Below, piece after piece: positions 7,360 through 11,688 of a stretch of DNA of 11,688 bases. The stretch covers positions 20,810 through 32,497 of the forward strand of contig NW_003119942.1 of assembly GCF_000003605.2 (NCBI RefSeq), read 5' to 3'. Position numbers and translations under genes: made by a program. Under the pieces are notes generated by a model, which searched no databases, was not told the origin of the DNA, and saw only the letters and a program-made list of their open reading frames with translations. The stretch comes from Saccoglossus kowalevskii (taxonomy: Eukaryota > Hemichordata > Enteropneusta > Harrimaniidae). Position 1 is the stretch's first letter. Each line of letters begins with the position of its first letter.

Positions 7360-8727
7360 CTGTAATTAAAGCAAATAGGAACAAAATATTTAATATGAGT
7401 GAGTACCTTGCATGGGATGTGTTGTCAACAGCATGTATACTATCTACCACTTTCACGTACACATACCGATGACGTGGTGGTATTTACAATTAAAAATCTT
7501 TTGAAATGATACTGACGTAACTCCGTCAAATGTATTGAACCCACATTTCATATGGCTAATGAAAACGATGCGGATCGAATAATTTAAATTCTCCCTATAT
7601 CTTTTCATGAAAAAAGTGGGCAGAATTTGTTTCAACCAGGATCTGCGCTTATCTCTGCGATGTTGTCTCACCCAAGGACTGGTTGAATGGTGACATGCGA
7701 CAGCCTCATTAACTATGGCATCAGTGACCTCGTTATCCAGCGTATTAATTAGCCAATAAGTCATTTCCCTGGGAATGGTCTTCGTTTATATCCCGCCATC
7801 ATAGATTCTTACCTTCAAAACTCACTTCCCTGGATCTTTCAAGGTCCGTCTTGTTTCCCACCAAGATGATGGGCACAGTTTCTGTATCTTTCGCTTTCCG
7901 CAGCTTGAATCTGAGTTCATTGGCCCGCTGAAAGCTCCGTCTGCTCGTCACAGAATACACCAACAAATAGGCGTCCCCGTCTTTTAAGTATTTATCTTCG
8001 TTTTTCTCAAATGATTCCTACGAACAAATAAAGCGCTACAAAATTATACCGTCGATCAATCTGAGACTTCCATTCCATAAACTGAAACACTTGACGTGCA
8101 AATCGGTGTTTAATGGAAGTGCAGACAATTCAATTCTCCTCATTTGAAACATTTTCAACTAACATTTAAAAAAACAAAAAACGTACGCCTAAGTGGAAAC
8201 TATAGTACTTCAACCTAGTGATAGCAAAGATGTTTATTGTGTAGCGTGTATGTAAGCTTACGAGACGTATAAGTCTAAAGACATTTTATTATTTTTTAAA
8301 ATAATTTGTGTGTGTGTGTCAGACGACATTTGCGGATACGTCAGTGTCACTATTGTCTTTCCCGAGTTGTGTTTGTATAACACGACTGCATGTATTAGCC
8401 GTGCACTCGATGCATAATGTCTGTCACAGCAACCATGTTTATAATTCGGGATTACATGGCAGGGATGTGAAGCCATATCTCCATTTAATGTTCTGTATTG
8501 AAGTTAACCATATCCGATGTTTATCACGGTAAAGACATTGATTATAGATATATTGAGATTGATTATAGATATATTGAGATATAAGAAAAACAATTCTGTA
8601 TTTGTAGAATGATTCAATATTTATAGTATTGCACTTACATGGCCGCACGGGGGCGTGTCGAACAGACGCACTGTTGCCTCGTCGTCATCAACACGAAAAG
8701 TTTTGTCGTAAACATCGTCGGCATCTT
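7052..8727 (-). CDS. RGK-family small GTPase (Rad/Gem/Rem type), 3'-terminal three coding exons, 5' incomplete
   Basis: This is a spliced gene on the minus strand with coding exons 8727-8639, 8017-7813 and 7359-7052. All visible introns are GT-AG (453 and 621 nt) and the phases join without a frameshift, giving about 200 residues and a TAA stop. In order I see: a switch I to G3 segment with DTPPCG at visible residues 24-29; GDAYLLVYSV at 44-53; the G4 motif NKTD at 85-88; the G5 motif ETSA at 113-116; FEGVVRQIRLR; Arg/Ser-rich basic clusters at 154-179; and the C-terminus SKSCHNLEIL, with Cys seven residues from the end and no CAAX box. GDAYLLVYSV, the FEGVVRQIRLR stretch and this C-terminus identify the RGK family (Rad, Gem, Rem, Rem2). 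Family members are cytosolic or plasma-membrane GTP-binding proteins that bind calcium-channel beta subunits and suppress channel current; some also act on Rho/ROCK signalling and bind calmodulin and 14-3-3. The P-loop exon was not found and should lie right of 11688. Which of the four vertebrate paralogues is closest cannot be decided here, so no symbol is given. Confidence 0.93.
7360..7812 (-). other. RGK gene intron, 453 nt
   Basis: This is a GT-AG intron read on the minus strand, donor GTAAG at 7812-7808 and acceptor ACAG at 7363-7360. It splits a Glu codon after its first base. A 103-codon open frame lies inside it (7764-7453), but splicing across it joins EVSFE to EGRHF, the conserved order, so it is not coding. 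Confidence 0.9.
7813..8017 (-). CDS. RGK GTPase internal exon (GDAYLLVYSV to G4 motif NKTD)
   Basis: This 205-nt exon encodes 68 residues plus the first base of a split Glu codon. The acceptor is TTCGTAG before base 8017 and the donor GTAAG begins at 7812. It starts ESFEKNEDKYLKDGDAYLLV and includes the beta4 strand YSVTSRRSF, the helix RANELRFKLRKAKDTE, and the beta5/G4 segment VPIILVGNKTDLERSREV. The NKTD motif gives guanine specificity. The family-typical pattern Y-S-V-T-x-x-x-S-F followed by ELR-LR-A and a P-I-I-L-V-G-N-K-x-D-L block makes this the most diagnostic GTPase exon in the window. No residue is lost relative to the usual RGK spacing between the GDAY motif and NKxD. Confidence 0.95.
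8307..8319. repeat. Short (TG)n run
   Basis: Six and a half TG units lie in an RGK intron, next to an A/T-rich stretch. Confidence 0.9.
8537..8578. repeat. 21-bp exact tandem duplication in an RGK intron
   Basis: The unit ATTGATTATAGATATATTGA followed by G occurs twice head to tail (8537-8557 and 8558-8578) with no differences. Confidence 0.97.
8639..8727 (-). CDS. RGK GTPase internal exon (switch I to G3 region)
   Basis: This 89-nt exon is read on the minus strand. The acceptor is CTTACAG before base 8727 and the donor GTAAGT begins at 8638. Its first two bases complete a codon begun in an upstream exon outside the window, and it ends on a codon boundary. It encodes 29 complete residues, from DADDVYDKTFRVDDDEATV through RLFDTPPCGH. 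Comparison with Ras family topology places the beta2-beta3 hairpin here, followed by the G3 motif. The usual DxxG reads DTPP here, and the position of catalytic Gln61 of Ras is Cys. RGK proteins are known for non-canonical G3 sequences, commonly DxWE, but DTPPC differs even from that pattern. The assignment as an exon rests on both strong splice sites and on the in-phase junction with the next exon. Confidence 0.9.
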
Positions 8728-10271
8728 CTGTAAGACAGAAAGATAAAAACAACATTCAATGGTTTAAATGTAATAGCGTTGCCATCATTAGCACTGGTCA
8801 TTACTGCTAGTTTGTATCGTCTGTGCTAATTGACCTCATTATCAAGTTAACTCGTGTTAGCCACTTCCATTCATCAATAGCCCAATTAGCCATAGGTGCG
8901 TCTATTCACCGTGAAGATGCTCACTTTTAATGTCACGGCCAATAGCCTACAGACTACAGACAGAATTTAAAATTAACCCAACAAACAGAAAGCCCAAATT
9001 TACACTCTGTGAACCTTTTGGGCCGATTCTAACAAAGCACAAGAAAAAAATCCATTTTATCGTTAATTCATTATAGTGAAACTTGCGATTAATGATATTC
9101 AAGATAACAGAAAGGAATCCCGTGAAGCTAATATCCACATTCTATTTTTCCTTTTTCGAAATAATTCAAAGGTCACGTGTCAAACGCCCCCTCCTACTCT
9201 TGTTGAAATAATATTCAATATTACGATTATAATCGAACTGAGTACGTGACAGCGTGTTATTTAATTATGAAGTCTGACCACGATCTCCGTAATTACTAAC
9301 AGTCACCATGACTGATTTACCGCCCAGGTTACATTTTATGGATAAAATCACGTGACTGGAATAGTTTTACAGATGCGAATCACGGACACTTATAATTGAA
9401 TGTAAAAACTAATAATGTTTCTTAAAAAGCCGTAAGGATGTGGTCTAAATCAAAGTAAATACACAGTCGCTGTCGTAAAGTGGTCATAGTTTTACGACGA
9501 TTCCTTCCGATGTTGCAATGGGAATATTCCAGGAATGTTTTTCATGAAATACAAATATGGTGGAAACAGCCTTCCTTGGCAACTCCTCTCAAAGATGATG
9601 GGAAAGTAAGTAGAATCTATTAGTTTGCCGATACATTGAATCTGATCAAGATTTCCAGACATCTATATAAATATTTAGAAATGTCGTAATTCAAACTAAA
9701 ACAAGAGATTTCTATAGACAATGGGATATCATTGGCACATTTTAAAAGGATTTTTGATTGGCTGATCGGATGCACTTGCCATTGTAATTTATAAATATGT
9801 ATAAAGGTGAAGGGAGTGGGTTTGTTGTGCTAAGAATATGGGAGTCAACTTGATGCCATCCCTCCAGATTTCCCTCTCAAAACCAAGTTCGTCGTACCGC
9901 AGTATTGCCATAGCAACTGCCTCTCCCTCGATATTTGTCATTACAGCTATGTAATTAGTGTTAGTTGTTTGTCGTCACATAGCAGAGTTCTGTATTCCTT
10001 TTCTGTAGCGTGTCATTTTTGTTGAGTACTATAAAATACTTGCGTTGCTAGGGTTACCATAAAGAGACGACGTAAGCCTCGGGTTAGAGAATGAGTAATG
10101 CCAATTAAAGCTTGACGAATAAATCGGAGAACTTGTTAAATTGCCGATTCGTTTTTAAGATAGTTTCGCGACATCACGTGGTTCTGGTTGATGTGTGGCA
10201 CATAAATCAAGTAATTTTGAAAAATGATCACTGTATACTGCTTATTATTATCGTGGATGTATTCATAAACC

Positions 10272-10360
10272 TATATAAGCAGTCTACGTAACACATACCA
10301 CACGTGATTACAGTTGCATGCAAAAGACAAAATGCCGTCAACAACATCATTAATGTAAGT
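10272..10360 (+). promoter_or_regulatory. Weak candidate plus-strand promoter and short first exon
   Basis: TATATAAG at 10272-10279 is followed, at a suitable distance, by ATG at 10332 in an A-rich context (ACAAAATG). Seven codons later there is a consensus splice donor, GTAAGT at 10355-10360. This is the arrangement of a TATA promoter with a short coding first exon on the strand opposite the RGK gene. No second exon could be identified to the right, so the call is speculative. Confidence 0.15.
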
Positions 10361-10446
10361 TACTTGCAATCCAGGGGTGCCTGGCCACTCTAATTATGAT
10401 GCATTGCAATAGGGCGCCGAGTAGAAGAGCAATATCAGATCAGCGG

Positions 10447-10454
10447 TGACGTCA
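10447..10454. promoter_or_regulatory. Consensus cAMP-response element TGACGTCA
   Basis: This is a second exact CRE octamer (context GCGGTGACGTCATCACTG), inside the inferred long intron of the RGK gene. It is a candidate enhancer site only. Confidence 0.3.
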
Positions 10455-10636
10455 TCACTGTCTAAAAATAGCCGAGTATCAGCTCTGAGCAATTAAGTTC
10501 GAAGGTTGCAATGCTGTTGTGTTTAAGTTATTCTATCCAGCTCTACAGACTAGCGTACCATGTGTTGGCTCAGTCTCTACGATGCTAAATGGTTCGAATG
10601 GTCTGGTGTAAATGACACAAATGAGTCATCTCAATG

Positions 10637-10649
10637 CCCCCCCCCCCCC
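10637..10649. repeat. C13 homopolymer tract
   Basis: Thirteen consecutive C bases lie inside the long intron. The length is prone to sequencing and replication error. Confidence 0.95.
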
Positions 10650-11688
10650 AATCTCGTGGCATAGTTATTTAGTTACCAATGAGTGGGAGCGAGCGGGGTA
10701 ACCTCGTTAGGGGGGTATGGACACCACAAATGGATTACTAAACATGTCACTTGGGTGAAAAGACACGTTACAATAAACCACATTCCACAAGATCATACTA
10801 GAATCGTCAATTTCTTATCAGTTACGTCGGCAAATACTGAGATCATTTAAAATATGTGTCTAATTTAGATTTGCAGTGCCACTAAAGTAGAGAATCGTGT
10901 TCCACGACGTGTTTCATCACGTTAAACAAACGACAAAAGATTCAGGATTTATAAAATGATCGGAGTGATAAACATCCAGATGGAGGATCCATCATCACAT
11001 TACGTAACGCGTTTTGAAATGTATATGCACAGTTCCTTATACTTAGATGTGTTATCTACAACAACTGGCGATCTCTATACCGGAAACGTGGGTCAGGTGT
11101 CGCTCACGGGATTTATTTCAAATTAGTGATGGGAACGTGCTCGTTGAAATATTCAGCACCGTGACGGCCTAGTTGAGACGCGTATACAGGTTCAAATGAT
11201 AAGTAAACGACGGAGTTGTTTACGTCATTCAAACACAATGTGAAAAACATTCAAGTTTGTTGTACAAAAATGACGTCCACGCACAGTGCTCTGCAGTACG
11301 TTTTAGTTAATTACTATGCATGTACGTGTTTACGCGTGTCGCATCTGGATATTGCTTTCAAAATGACACAAACGAGTTGTCACGTGTTAAACCCACGCAC
11401 CGTATTCTCGATGGATCGGTTTCACTGGTGAGACAGTGATTACGGACAGACAGCAGGAGTCATTCCACCGTCTTACTCCATGCTACTGTGGGAGTGTTTT
11501 CGAATGCAGTTACGATTGGATATCCCAAGATCTATATCGTGGCAGAAATAAATCATGACTGGGGTCACGTCTTTGCGCCAAATTGGGAGAATAGACAGGG
11601 ACAAGTTAGGATGACAACAATTATTACGACTATCGCGACGTATCGTAAAATGGTGATAACTGAGTTACAGACTGTTCCCGTCTGTTTT

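Larger units (their letters stand above)
8018..8638 (-). other. RGK gene intron, 621 nt
   Basis: This is a GT-AG intron read on the minus strand, donor GTAAGT at 8638-8633 and acceptor TAG at 8020-8018. It contains a 21-bp tandem duplication (8537-8578) and a short TG run (8307-8319). The open frames seen inside it on both strands have no protein-like composition. Confidence 0.88.
8728..11688 (-). other. Long intron of the RGK gene, 5' end outside the window
   Basis: This stretch of 2.96 kb lies between the acceptor at 8729-8728 and the right window edge. I searched it by eye on the minus strand for a P-loop (GxxxxGKS/T) in any frame and found only two GKS chance matches without the leading Gly. 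The exon encoding the P-loop therefore seems to lie further right, which makes this one intron. It contains five CACGTG sites (9174, 9349, 10175, 10301, 11381), a CRE at 10447, a C13 tract at 10637 and two weak candidate exons described separately. Otherwise I see no coding signal. A small unrecognised 5' exon inside it cannot be excluded. Confidence 0.6.

Noticed and set aside
7453-7764. 103-codon minus-strand frame
   Set aside because: It lies inside an intron with strong splice sites on both sides; joining across it gives the conserved RGK protein.
8258-8648. Several overlapping frames on both strands
   Set aside because: They lie within an RGK intron or over its exon in the wrong frame; they are explained by low stop density only.
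9313-9321. Minus-strand GKS (GGT AAA TCA) considered as the missing P-loop
   Set aside because: The context is KCNLGGKSVMV; the Gly five residues before the GK is absent and a stop follows after about 16 codons.
9866-9874. Minus-strand GKS (GGG AAA TCT) considered as the missing P-loop
   Set aside because: The context is NLVLRGKSGGM; the leading Gly of the P-loop is absent and a stop follows within a few codons.
10592-10602. GGTTCGAATGG, resembling a tRNA B box, with TGGCTCAGT upstream resembling an A box
   Set aside because: The A-to-B spacing is too short for a tRNA, the B box ends GG instead of CC, and no acceptor stem could be paired.
11216-11431. 71-codon plus-strand frame near the right end
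   Set aside because: There is no recognisable motif, the composition looks random and no supporting splice or promoter signals were found.

Overview
The window looks like AT-rich nuclear DNA from an animal, probably a marine invertebrate. The evidence is a gene split by GT-AG introns that encodes an animal-specific GTPase family, a decayed LINE-type retrotransposon, several minisatellite arrays, and long stretches with no coding signal. No phylum-level assignment can be made from the sequence alone. There are no bacterial-style operons and no CRISPR array.

Bases 1-1895 hold a broken non-LTR (LINE-like) retrotransposon on the minus strand, cut by the left window edge. Reverse-transcriptase motifs are recognisable, but the reading frame is shifted several times, part of the palm domain is deleted, and a perfect (TTTA)~27 microsatellite sits inside the copy. 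Bases 2300-3770 are a block of short repeats: a DR4-type nuclear-receptor half-site pair, about five 47-bp tandem repeats, a 24-bp minisatellite with about 17 full units of two alternating subtypes, a 98-bp imperfect palindrome centred on a perfect CRE (TGACGTCA), and a 75-bp tandem duplication. Bases 3770-6380 are mostly featureless, apart from a recent-looking 73/67-bp tandem duplication at 4947-5086.

The one confident gene is on the minus strand: the last three coding exons (8727-8639, 8017-7813, 7359-7052) of an RGK-family small GTPase (Rad/Gem/Rem/Rem2 family). Together they give about 200 C-terminal residues covering the G3, G4 and G5 regions, a polybasic C-terminal extension and the family's terminal Cys-containing motif. 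The exon carrying the P-loop and the N-terminus was not found in the window, so it should lie beyond base 11688. Bases 8728-11688 are then one long intron, at least 2.96 kb. The 3' UTR probably runs from 7051 to about 6380, with an AU-rich nonamer near the stop codon and several AATAAA signals. RGK proteins are known to inhibit voltage-gated calcium channels and to affect the cytoskeleton. This copy has an unusual switch II/G3 sequence (DTPPC in place of Ras DTAGQ).

The right part of the window (intron) holds clustered CACGTG sites, a second CRE, a C13 tract and two weak candidate exons. No novel multi-gene system is evident. The most interesting items are the palindrome/minisatellite block, the divergent GTPase G3 motif and the CACGTG excess.
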